Assembly: GCA_020073245.1 (NCBI GenBank)
Contig: JAIQFQ010000002.1
Coordinates: forward strand, 1-64,000
Length of the DNA: 64,000 nucleotides
Direction of reading: 5' to 3'
Source of the DNA: Terriglobia bacterium
GTDB taxonomy: Bacteria > Acidobacteriota > Thermoanaerobaculia > Thermoanaerobaculales > Thermoanaerobaculaceae
The notes beneath the pieces are model-generated. The model did not search any database and was not told the DNA's origin. It saw only the letters and a program-made list of their open reading frames with translations. Below, in pieces: positions 1 through 7,968 of the stretch. The stretch's first letter is position 1; the number at the start of each line of letters is the position of its first letter. The translations under genes and the position numbers were made by a program.

Positions 1-864
1 GACCGCCCGGACGGCTACGAGGTCGGCCTTTCGCATGTACCCGCCGTTCCGGGTCATATCGGCATCGATCTCGTTGGCGATCGCACCGCGGTAGAACTCG
101 GCCGGTCCGAACTCCGCGATGCGCCTCAGGGTGTTGGCGAGATCCGAGGCACAGAAGACGTGGCCGGGGCCCCACGTGTCGGTGAAGTCCTTGAGGAAGA
201 GATCGGCCAGGTGTTCGTGGGGCCGCATGTACGAGGCGAGACCCTCGACCTCTCCGTGGCCGGTGGCGCTCAAGCTGTATCCGAACTCCGCGAGGTCGAT
301 TGCGGGGGCGAGCACTTCGGCCAGACTCTTCGTGCCGTGGCGCTCGATGGCGTACGCCAGCGCAGCCAACGATCCCGGCACGGCAATCGACTTGTACCCA
401 AGGAGGTAGTTCCGCTCGGCAGCGACACGAAGCCTCTGCAGTTCGTCGGGGCGTGCCAGGGCGGGGACGTAGCAGGAGCCGTCGATTGCGTGCGTCTTCC
501 CGTCTGCGCCGTGGATCAGGATGAACGTCTCCGCGCCGAGCCCCGAGGTCATTGGCTCGGTGACGCCGAGTGCGAACGCGGTGGCCACGGCGGCGTCGAC
601 CGCGTTGCCGCCCGCTCCCAGCACCGCCGCTCCGGCTTTTGAGGCCTGCTCCGAACCCGACACCACGACGCCTTGGGCGGAGACCACCTCCACCGGCCGC
701 AGCTGGTCGGGCGAGCGCTCATACCCCGGAGGCTTCGTGGCGGCCGGCGCCGCCCCGGGTCCGCCGGCCGGAGGGGTCGCCTCGGCGCCCGACACCACCG
801 TTGGGCCTCCGACGAAGGCAACCACGAGCGCCAGCGGCACTATCCGGTTCGTCACACGCATCAT
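1..864 (-). CDS. ggt: Gamma-glutamyltransferase, N-terminal 288 residues (runs off window)
   Basis: This is the N-terminal part of a gamma-glutamyltranspeptidase, an exported Ntn-hydrolase that cleaves the gamma-glutamyl bond of glutathione and related peptides. A signal peptide occupies about residues 1-26 and is followed by a Pro/Ala-rich linker. The diagnostic GGNAVDAAVATAFALG block is at about 85-100, followed by EPMTSGLG near 103-110. Close to the window edge the frame still reads the family pattern FYRGAIA...DM..NGG. The catalytic Thr and the small subunit would lie beyond position 1, so autoprocessing competence cannot be judged. Translation starts at one of two adjacent ATG codons; I use the first. 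It is transcribed away from the methyltransferase pair that follows. Confidence 0.93.
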   Translation of the reverse strand, partial: MMRVTNRIVPLALVVAFVGGPTVVSGAEATPPAGGPGAAPAATKPPGYERSPDQLRPVEVVSAQGVVVSGSEQASKAGAAVLGAGGNAVDAAVATAFALGVTEPMTSGLGAETFILIHGADGKTHAIDGSCYVPALARPDELQRLRVAAERNYLLGYKSIAVPGSLAALAYAIERHGTKSLAEVLAPAIDLAEFGYSLSATGHGEVEGLASYMRPHEHLADLFLKDFTDTWGPGHVFCASDLANTLRRIAEFGPAEFYRGAIANEIDADMTRNGGYMRKADLVAVRAV

Positions 865-1038
865 GAGCGTCCTTTCGCGGCAATGGTAACCCGGGGCGAG
901 TGCAACGAACGTCGGTGCGCAGGCTGATCTTGCTCCAGCTCGACCCGGGAGTCGCACCCCGAGGTGCTGTGGGCTTTCCAGGGGCGCGACGAGTTGGCAC
1001 TCCGCCGGCGTCGGGAGGAGCACCCGACGGCGGCTCCG

Positions 1039-2157
1039 CTACGGTTTGGGCCTGAACACGACTGTCGGGAACATCCCGCGCTCGTCGTAGGTCGGGACGC
1101 GGCACTCGGTCAGGCGGAAACCCTCCGAGAGGACGTCGCTCACCTCGGCGAGGGTGAGGAACGCCACCCTGGTGTCCAACCCGCGATAGAGGTCGAACGA
1201 GCCCAGCGACTCGGGCGGCCAGCCGAGCGACGGCAGGAGCGCGGCCTCGTCGGGGACGTTCGCGTGCCAGACGTCGTAGGCATCGCCGAGGCGGGTCCCC
1301 GAGTTAAGGTCGCGCCGGAGCGCCATCCCGAGACGGAGGTGGGCCGCGGCAGCGTTGGCGATGCGGCCGCGCCGCAGGTCGTCGAAGATGGCGTCGATCG
1401 GGTCGTCCTTGTCGGGTTTCGCAAACAGGCGGACGACCAGCGCCCCGTCGTCCTTGAGCACGCGACGCATCTCGCTGGCGAGGGCGTAGAAGTCCTCCGG
1501 GTAGCGTTGCCACAGCAGGATGCCGTCCCCTATGACGATGTCATACACCCCGTCGCGGACCGGCATCGCTCTCCAGTCGGCACGAGCCGCCACGCCATCC
1601 GGCGTCACATCGCGCGGCCACACGTGGCGGATCACCACCTCCGAGAAGTCAAGCGCGAGCAGTCGGGTGCCAGTCGGCCAACGCATTCTCGCGATTTCGG
1701 GCGTCACGCCGAGGAGAACGGCGCGGGGGACGCTTTCGTTGGCCTCGGCGCACACGCCGCCGACGAGCTGTTCGAATGCCGTCACGTCCTCGGCGGACGG
1801 CCGTGCAGGCGGGAGGATGGTGTTCCACTTCGCGCCCCAGACCTCCCATACCTTGGCCACGCCGCTCGACCCGGGCGGTGAGCCAGGCGCCGAGCGCACC
1901 GTACCGGAGTCAGCCTTCACAATGCGCAGCCCGGGGAGGAGGATCGGAACGCCGTCCAGGACCCGGTAGGCGCCGTCACCGCCCTCGGCCGCCAGGCCGG
2001 CGTCCAGGGTTTCGTTGACCGGGCCGCAATCGGCGCAGCGCGCTTCGCCCCGGGCGATGGATGCGTTGAGCTCCCGGAGCTCCTGGCGGGTCATGATCCT
2101 GAGCGGGGCCTTTGTCACCGGGCAGCAGACCAGATCGAGCAGATCGTGGGTCTTCAT
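1039..2157 (-). CDS. Trm112-like domain fused to class I SAM methyltransferase (paralogue 1)
   Basis: 372 residues. Residues 1-80 resemble a Trm112/UPF0434 zinc ribbon: LLDLVCCPV at 6-14, a second Cys pair CADC at 41-44, and the closing YRVLDGVPILLP at 64-75. Residues about 145-300 form a Rossmann methyltransferase: motif I is VLLGVTPEIA (147-156) instead of a classical GxGxG, with an acidic strand-2 end LLALD at 166-170 and AMPVRDGVYDIVIGDG further on. The substrate is unknown. I chose ATG 2157, with GAGGAG about 12 nt upstream, because it aligns the N-terminus with three paralogues in this window; the open frame upstream is out-of-frame reading of its neighbour. It lies 26 bp downstream of paralogue 2 and is probably co-transcribed. 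It is the only copy that keeps both Cys pairs. Confidence 0.85.
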   Translation of the reverse strand: MKTHDLLDLVCCPVTKAPLRIMTRQELRELNASIARGEARCADCGPVNETLDAGLAAEGGDGAYRVLDGVPILLPGLRIVKADSGTVRSAPGSPPGSSGVAKVWEVWGAKWNTILPPARPSAEDVTAFEQLVGGVCAEANESVPRAVLLGVTPEIARMRWPTGTRLLALDFSEVVIRHVWPRDVTPDGVAARADWRAMPVRDGVYDIVIGDGILLWQRYPEDFYALASEMRRVLKDDGALVVRLFAKPDKDDPIDAIFDDLRRGRIANAAAAHLRLGMALRRDLNSGTRLGDAYDVWHANVPDEAALLPSLGWPPESLGSFDLYRGLDTRVAFLTLAEVSDVLSEGFRLTECRVPTYDERGMFPTVVFRPKP

Positions 2158-2183
2158 TATCGCGGTCGTCTCCTCACGTGCGC

Positions 2184-3332
2184 TCAGGCGGACCGGTGGT
2201 GGCTCGGGCGTGGCCTGGGCCTGAACACCATCGTGGGGTACCTGTCGCCGTCCTCGCAATCCGGGCAGTCGCACGCCGCCTCCTCGAAGTCCTGCCGGAG
2301 ATCGTCCCGCAGTTCGCGGAGCGTCGGGAAGATCGCGACGGCCTCCCCCCCGCGCAGGTGCTCCATGGCCCGTGGCGCCTCCAACGGCCATCCCAGCGAT
2401 TCCATGAGCCCGTGTGGGTCGGGAACGTTCGCCTCCCAGGCATCCCAGATGTCGCCCATTCGGGTACCGGCGGCACGATCACGGTGGAGCGCCGCCACAA
2501 GCCTCCACCTGAGGAAGTCGAGGTTCCCGATGCCTCCGGCGCGAAGGTCGGCGAAGATCTTGTCGAGAGGTTCTCTCTCCTCCGGTCTGCTGAAGACCCG
2601 CGTCGCGAGCACGCCGTTGTCTTTCAGCACCCGGCGCACCTCGCGGACCAGCGAGAAGAAGGCATCGGGATACCGTTGAATCGAGATGGACGCGTCGCCG
2701 ACCACGATGTCGTAGGTTGCGTCACGGACCGGCATCGCCAACCAGTCCCCGCGGACGACGGCCGCGTCGTGGACCCTTTGCGCAGGCCAGACGTTCCGAA
2801 TCATCGGCACGGACAAGTCGAGGGCGAGCAGGTGCGTCCCCGACGGCCAGCGCATTGTGGCGATCTCAGGGGTTACACCGAGTTGCAGGGCGCGAGGACG
2901 GGCCGGGCGCGCGCTGGCGAGCGCCTCACCCACGACCCGTTCGAGCAGCGCGGTGTCCTGAGGCCCCGGCCGCCTCGGCGGCTGGCGATCGTCCCAGTGC
3001 CGGGAGAGTTCCGCCCAGTAATCTGCCGCGGGCCCTTCGCGCGGGGTACCGGGGATCGCCCCGGTCACCGGGGCAGCATTACCGCCGCGCAGGATGCGCA
3101 GCTCCGGCAGGAGCGCCGGGACGCCTTCTCGGATCGCGTAGACCGAAGCCTCGTCGATCGTGGCGAGAGCGCCCTCCATCGGTTCGGTCACACGCGCACC
3201 GTCGGCGTAACTGGCCCGGTCCCCCACAATCGTCGTGTTGACCTCCTGGACCTCCTGCGGCGTCATGACCCTGAGCGGCCACTTCGAAACGGGGCAGCAG
3301 AGCGTCTCCAGGAGATCGTGTTCAACGAGCAT
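2184..3332 (-). CDS. Trm112-like domain fused to class I SAM methyltransferase (paralogue 2)
   Basis: 382 residues, same architecture as the gene downstream: a Trm112-like segment beginning LLETLCCPVSKWPLRVM, then a methyltransferase with LQLGVTPEIATMRWP, LLALDLS and AMPVRDATYDIVVGD. The second Cys pair of the zinc ribbon is replaced (ASYADGARV), so zinc binding is doubtful. The C-terminus ends with the paralogue signature YPTMVFRPRP. ATG 3332 is preferred over an upstream TTG. By eye it is closer to the two copies near 52-54 kb than to its immediate neighbour. It is the first gene of a two-gene unit; the roughly 215 bp between its start and the S53 terminator should hold the promoter, but I could not pick a convincing one. 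Confidence 0.84.
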   Translation of the reverse strand: MLVEHDLLETLCCPVSKWPLRVMTPQEVQEVNTTIVGDRASYADGARVTEPMEGALATIDEASVYAIREGVPALLPELRILRGGNAAPVTGAIPGTPREGPAADYWAELSRHWDDRQPPRRPGPQDTALLERVVGEALASARPARPRALQLGVTPEIATMRWPSGTHLLALDLSVPMIRNVWPAQRVHDAAVVRGDWLAMPVRDATYDIVVGDASISIQRYPDAFFSLVREVRRVLKDNGVLATRVFSRPEEREPLDKIFADLRAGGIGNLDFLRWRLVAALHRDRAAGTRMGDIWDAWEANVPDPHGLMESLGWPLEAPRAMEHLRGGEAVAIFPTLRELRDDLRQDFEEAACDCPDCEDGDRYPTMVFRPRPRPSHHRSA

Positions 3333-3548
3333 TGCGGTGGCCCCCAATCCGAGCTGCCGGGAGAGTATAGGGGGTCGCCCCGAACCGCCGCCAGGGCAGG
3401 GTCGGGGTCACGATCGGACGTGACTCGCTCTGCGCGATCGGGGGCTGAAGACCAGAACGGGGGAGGCAGCTCCGGACCCGCAGCCCGGGAGTCGCAAGCC
3501 GTCTGGCGGATGGGCCACCGACCGGTGGTTGTCGGGACGAGAAGAAGA

Positions 3549-3573
3549 GGGCGACCGGGATGACCGGTCGCCC
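3549..3573 (-). terminator. Intrinsic terminator of the S53 peptidase gene
   Basis: A perfect 10-bp stem (GGGCGACCGG / CCGGTCGCCC) closes a 5-nt loop about 28 nt beyond the stop codon of the S53 gene. In the minus-strand direction it is followed by the T-rich CTCTTCTTCTC. Confidence 0.8.
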
Positions 3574-3600
3574 CGTTTCTCGGAAAGGCCCCTGGAGCCC

Positions 3601-6600
3601 TCATCGTTTCATGTTGATCGTCGTGGGGTCGTCGGTGTTCTGGTCGACCACGGAGGCGTACGTCACGACACCCGAGCCGGAGTTGACCGTGACCACGGCG
3701 TACCCGCTGTCGATGCCGCCCAACCCCAGGTACGGCTGCTGGTACTGGTAGAACTGTCCGGGCGCATAGTCCCGCGTGTCGCTCCACCCCGCCGGGTTGC
3801 CCGCGGAGGTATACAGCGTCACCGTCACGTTCGCCGTGGCTGCGCCCGCGTTCGTGATCCCGATGTTGGTGCGGACGAGCGCGTTCTCCGTCAACTGCGG
3901 CAGCCACGCCATGTCCCCCGCCGCCAGCAGTTCAGACGGCGCCTGGCCGTTGTAGTCCTGGCCGTACGTGTGCGTCGCGTCCACCTGGTTGTAGGTCCGG
4001 CCCGTGAGAAACACGTCCTGGTCCGAGACGACCTCCAAGGGGCCGGAGTCCGCCGTCACGCCCAACTGGCTCGCCACGTCATGCAGGAGCGCCTGTGCCT
4101 TCCCGGACACGGCAATGGTCATCGTCTGCGTCCCCGCCGGCGCATACAGCCTGAGCGTCACGTTCGCAGACTGCGACGACCGGTTCAGAACCGCCACATC
4201 GCTCCGCCACCGCGCGTTCTTCGACGGCACATCCTTGTGAATCACCGCCGGGAGCCACTGAGCGACCTTAAGGGACGAGCCGGCGTCCTGGTTGACCGTC
4301 AGAGTCTGAGTCTGGACCGTGATCGTGCCCGAACGCACCGGACCGGAGTTTGCATCGACGGTGTAGGTGACGGCCCCGTTTCCCGTCCCCGAGCCACCGG
4401 TTATGTGGATCCAAGCGGAGGCGGTCGTCGCGGTCCAGGCGCAGCCCCCGGGCGCGACGACTGCAACGTTGCCGGGGCCGCCTGCGCTCGTGAAGCTCGC
4501 CGTGTGGGAATCGAGGGCGTACGTGCAGGGCGCGCTCTGGGATACGGAGAAGGTCTGGCCGGCGATGGTGAGGGTGCCAACTCGCGCGGCGCTGGCATTC
4601 CCGGCCACGGCGTAGCCGACTGAGCCGTTGCCCGCCCCGTTTGCGCCGCTCGTGACCGTGATCCAGGCAGCATTGCTCGCCGCCGTCCATGAGCAGCCTG
4701 CGCCTACCAGGTCGGTGACGCCCACGGTCCCGGTGCCCCCGGCGCTCGAGAACGACTGGGAGCTCGGCGAGAGGGAGAAGTTACACGTTTGGGGCGTCTT
4801 CTTCGTGATCACGACGTTGTCGACGTAGGAACCTTCGCGCTTATGGGCGACGCTTCCGGACCTGAAGATGAACGCCAGGTAGACGGTCTTCGAGCCGAGG
4901 GCCGAGATGGTCCTGAAACTGCTCACGTTGTAGGTGAAGTGCGCCCATTGCTGGTTGGTGTTTGGAGTGGGGACCCCCTGCTGGTTCCCGGGAGTCGCGA
5001 ACCCGTCGGTCGAAAGCCAGATCTCGAGCCGATCCGGCGGTGGGAGGCTCGTCGAAGGCTCGCAGTCGTTCCAGAGGTCGAACGCGACGGTTCCTTCGTT
5101 CGCGTCGGACAGATCGAACGGGCCGTAGTACAGCCACACCAGCATGTTGGGTACGTAGCTTCCCCCCGGGGGCGAAGGTTGGGACCCGCCGCCGGCGCAC
5201 CACGCCGAGGAGCTCCCGCTCTGTTTGCGATAGCCGGACTGGCCCCAAAGGGTGGTGCTCTCGGAACCCAGGGTGTATGTGAGGTGCCAGGAGCCGGGGA
5301 ACGGACCGTCGAAGCCGTCCGAGAATACCAAGGCGTCGCCGGCGCTCGAGACGACGAAGGAGACCGTGACCGAGTGCGAGCCTGACCCAGCCGTTCCCGT
5401 GATCGTCACGGCGTACGTCCCTACCGGAGTCAGCGCGCCGGCGGTCAGGGTCAGCGTTGAGCTGCCCGCGCCTGGCTCGGGGATGGCGGTCGGGTTGAAG
5501 ACCGCCGTGGCGCCGCTGGGAAGGCCGGTGGCCGAGAGTGAGATGGCCTTGCTGAAATCGCCCGAGACGGTGGTCGTGATGGTGGCCGATCGGGAGGTGC
5601 CTTGCGCGGCCGGCACCAGCGTCGTCGACGCCGAGATCGTGAAGTCGGCGGTCGACGCGACCACCCAGTTGTTCACCATGAGCGCGGCATCCACCGAGCC
5701 AAGGCCCGTTGCGAGGTCGTAGCCGGTGCCGCAGGAGAATCCAGTGAGGCTGGGGACCGAATTGTCGCCGGTGGTTATGTCGTGGAAGACGGCGGGGCCG
5801 ACCCCGCTGAACTGCGTGTTCCCGAGTTGGTACAGGCGCGGGTTCGCATTCCCCTGCCTGGCTCCGGCCTGCTGTACGACCAGTGCCATGAGGCCCGCGA
5901 ACGAGGGTGCGGACGCCGACGTCCCGTAGAAAGCGCCGAGGCCCGACACCGATGACGTGTGCCCGTGGACCGCGAGGTAGCCGTCGTGGGCAGCCGCGCT
6001 CAGGGAGACGTCGGGGACGTCGCGTGCGCCGTCCGCCGGGACACCGGGTGCCACCTGCCACGAGGGCTTGTGGTAGAGGGTCGAGGCGCCCCCGCCTGTG
6101 GCCCACAGCCCGGAGCCACCGGACACACCGGCGCTCTCGTTCCACGCCTGCTCGGGGATGTAGGACAGCGCGGAGGCCTTTGTCGTCGGATCGTTGGCGG
6201 ATGCCCAGTAGGCGCCGGGGTCGGCCGTGTCCATGAACTGGGTGCCGCCGATGCAGACGTCGTAACCGGTCGAGCACATCCCGGAGACCGCACGCCCGGT
6301 GCCGCTCGCTGCGTCAGCCGGGTCGCAACCGGACGCGCCACTGTCGCCCGAACTGACGACCACCGTCATCCCCTGCGCAGCGGCTTGCGACCAGAGGCTC
6401 TGCACGAAGGCGTTTCCGACGACGCCGAGATCCGACTCACACTCGTAGAAGCTGGCGCTCACGACCTGGGCCAGGTTGTTGTTCACGATGTACGCGGCGG
6501 CCAGGAGGCTGCCGTCGGTTGCGGAGGTGGACTTGGAGATGACCAGCTTGATGACGGCGTTCTTGGCGATGGCACCCGCCCATTCGACGTCGAGATCGGC

Positions 6601-7518
6601 CTCGCTCTCATCGCACGCCTTCGCGGGATCGGGACAGACGATGCCCGGGTCGTCGCCGCTGACAATGACCTGTGGGTCGTTTGGCGGCAGTCCGAAGAAG
6701 GTACGGAAATACTGGACGTCGGCGAGGTTGATGTTGCTCCTTCCGACGATGGCGATGCTCTGCCCGCTGCCGTCGATCCCGGCCGCGTAGATTGGCTTGA
6801 CATCGTAGATCGTGGCGAAGTCGCCCGGTGAGAGCGCGTGACTCCCGTCGGTCATGTTCGTGCCGGGCACGACCCCGCCGGCCCTCAGAGGCCGGATGGC
6901 ACGCGGCGCCGACTTGAGCGGGAAGTCGTGCAGGGAGACCACGCCGGCCACGAGTCCAGACAGGGCTCGGGGGATCGCGGGGTCCGACGCGTTGGCGTGC
7001 CGCAGCTCGCCGTCGACGAAGTAGTCGCGAATCTCGGTGTGGAACGCTCTGTTCACGTCACCAGCCGTTCCGCTGAAGCTGAGCCAGGTCCCGCTCACGG
7101 CCACCTCATCGATCACGAAGCCTCGAGACCGCAGCCACCCCGCCACGAGGGCCCGGTCCTCCGGGGCAGGGCCGAACCGAGCGCCGAACTGCTGCGGAGT
7201 CAGCCATCGGTGAAAGTCTGGGGACGCGGGATTTTGCTGATTTGCGAGGAACTCATCCAGCTCGGCCTGCTTGTCGGGCCGGAGGCCGAGCGACAAGACC
7301 ATGCGCTCCATCGGCAGCGACGGATCGGCGGCCCCGATGTCAAGGTCGGGCCGTGCGAGCGGGTGAACGTTCCCTCGCAGGACCAAGGTATCGTTGTCGT
7401 CGACGGAGGGCTGTCGCGCGCCCGGAATGGGGCCCGAGGCGGCATTCGCCAGAGCCCCAACCTGCAGCAGACACGCGGAGAACGCCACGGCGGCCACCCA
7501 CTGAACGCCACGTTGCAT
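3601..7518 (-). CDS. Secreted S53 (sedolisin/kumamolisin-type) peptidase with BACON domains
   Basis: 1305 residues. A signal peptide (about 1-27) precedes a pro-kumamolisin activation domain (about 60-205) and the S53 catalytic domain (about 225-620). Visible catalytic residues are Glu306 and Asp310 in ESEADLDVE, the oxyanion Asp392 in SSGDSGA, and Ser534 in YGTSASAP. The calcium site begins FHDITTGD near 578. Next come an Ig-like stretch (about 625-725), a jelly-roll-like segment with FSDGFDG (about 730-905), and two BACON-type repeats (about 912-995 and 998-1077), each with the CSWTA / W(I)xxxxG pattern. The last 220 residues are a two-fold module with WRSDVAVLN and VRTNIGITN that also occurs in the exported protein at 17429-18652. 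The prediction is an extracellular acid-active endopeptidase. ATG 7518 follows a GGGGGTGG ribosome site, and the gene ends before a strong terminator. Confidence 0.95.
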   Translation of the reverse strand: MQRGVQWVAAVAFSACLLQVGALANAASGPIPGARQPSVDDNDTLVLRGNVHPLARPDLDIGAADPSLPMERMVLSLGLRPDKQAELDEFLANQQNPASPDFHRWLTPQQFGARFGPAPEDRALVAGWLRSRGFVIDEVAVSGTWLSFSGTAGDVNRAFHTEIRDYFVDGELRHANASDPAIPRALSGLVAGVVSLHDFPLKSAPRAIRPLRAGGVVPGTNMTDGSHALSPGDFATIYDVKPIYAAGIDGSGQSIAIVGRSNINLADVQYFRTFFGLPPNDPQVIVSGDDPGIVCPDPAKACDESEADLDVEWAGAIAKNAVIKLVISKSTSATDGSLLAAAYIVNNNLAQVVSASFYECESDLGVVGNAFVQSLWSQAAAQGMTVVVSSGDSGASGCDPADAASGTGRAVSGMCSTGYDVCIGGTQFMDTADPGAYWASANDPTTKASALSYIPEQAWNESAGVSGGSGLWATGGGASTLYHKPSWQVAPGVPADGARDVPDVSLSAAAHDGYLAVHGHTSSVSGLGAFYGTSASAPSFAGLMALVVQQAGARQGNANPRLYQLGNTQFSGVGPAVFHDITTGDNSVPSLTGFSCGTGYDLATGLGSVDAALMVNNWVVASTADFTISASTTLVPAAQGTSRSATITTTVSGDFSKAISLSATGLPSGATAVFNPTAIPEPGAGSSTLTLTAGALTPVGTYAVTITGTAGSGSHSVTVSFVVSSAGDALVFSDGFDGPFPGSWHLTYTLGSESTTLWGQSGYRKQSGSSSAWCAGGGSQPSPPGGSYVPNMLVWLYYGPFDLSDANEGTVAFDLWNDCEPSTSLPPPDRLEIWLSTDGFATPGNQQGVPTPNTNQQWAHFTYNVSSFRTISALGSKTVYLAFIFRSGSVAHKREGSYVDNVVITKKTPQTCNFSLSPSSQSFSSAGGTGTVGVTDLVGAGCSWTAASNAAWITVTSGANGAGNGSVGYAVAGNASAARVGTLTIAGQTFSVSQSAPCTYALDSHTASFTSAGGPGNVAVVAPGGCAWTATTASAWIHITGGSGTGNGAVTYTVDANSGPVRSGTITVQTQTLTVNQDAGSSLKVAQWLPAVIHKDVPSKNARWRSDVAVLNRSSQSANVTLRLYAPAGTQTMTIAVSGKAQALLHDVASQLGVTADSGPLEVVSDQDVFLTGRTYNQVDATHTYGQDYNGQAPSELLAAGDMAWLPQLTENALVRTNIGITNAGAATANVTVTLYTSAGNPAGWSDTRDYAPGQFYQYQQPYLGLGGIDSGYAVVTVNSGSGVVTYASVVDQNTDDPTTINMKR

Positions 7519-7968
7519 CGTCCACCCCCATCCCCGCCTTCGTCTCAGGTGGGCCGAATGAAGCCACTCTCAGTGTACGGCCCTCTTGGCGGGAACATTG
7601 GGTGTTGGACGTCACCAATTCGCCGCCTCTGCAGCCTCAGGCCCCGGCCGAGCCGGCCCTTTTCCGCCGCCCTTCCGCCCGACTGAGAATGAACAGCGCC
7701 CACCGGGGCTGCAAGCTCTCAGCGGTTCGCGCTTGACTGCCAGCTACCACCTCTCAGCTGCTGACCGTCGGGAAGGAGGAGCATGCAAGGTGAGATTCAG
7801 AATGCTAGAATCCACCGAGCTTGACTAGAGGGACGGGGGGTTCGATCTGGTTGCGAACGGCGCGAAGCGCTCCGTTCCCTACAATTCAACAGGCAGAGCG
7901 GGCATTGCCCTTGGCGTGGCCGGGGGCGTACACGATCCGCGCGAGGGTCGAGGGGGAGACGGGCACAG
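7519..7968. other. 450-bp intergenic region between divergent S53 and hppA genes
   Basis: No gene is supported here. It must carry the promoters of both flanking genes. The 3' end holds the purine-rich ribosome site GAGGGGGAGA just before the hppA ATG. I could not assign a reliable -35/-10 pair. Confidence 0.5.

Noticed and set aside
946-3496. Shared 13-mer CCCGGGAGTCGCA at 946-958 and 3484-3496
   Set aside because: Both lie upstream of minus-strand genes, but distances to the starts differ (about 80 and 150 bp) and flanks do not align; probably chance in GC-rich DNA.
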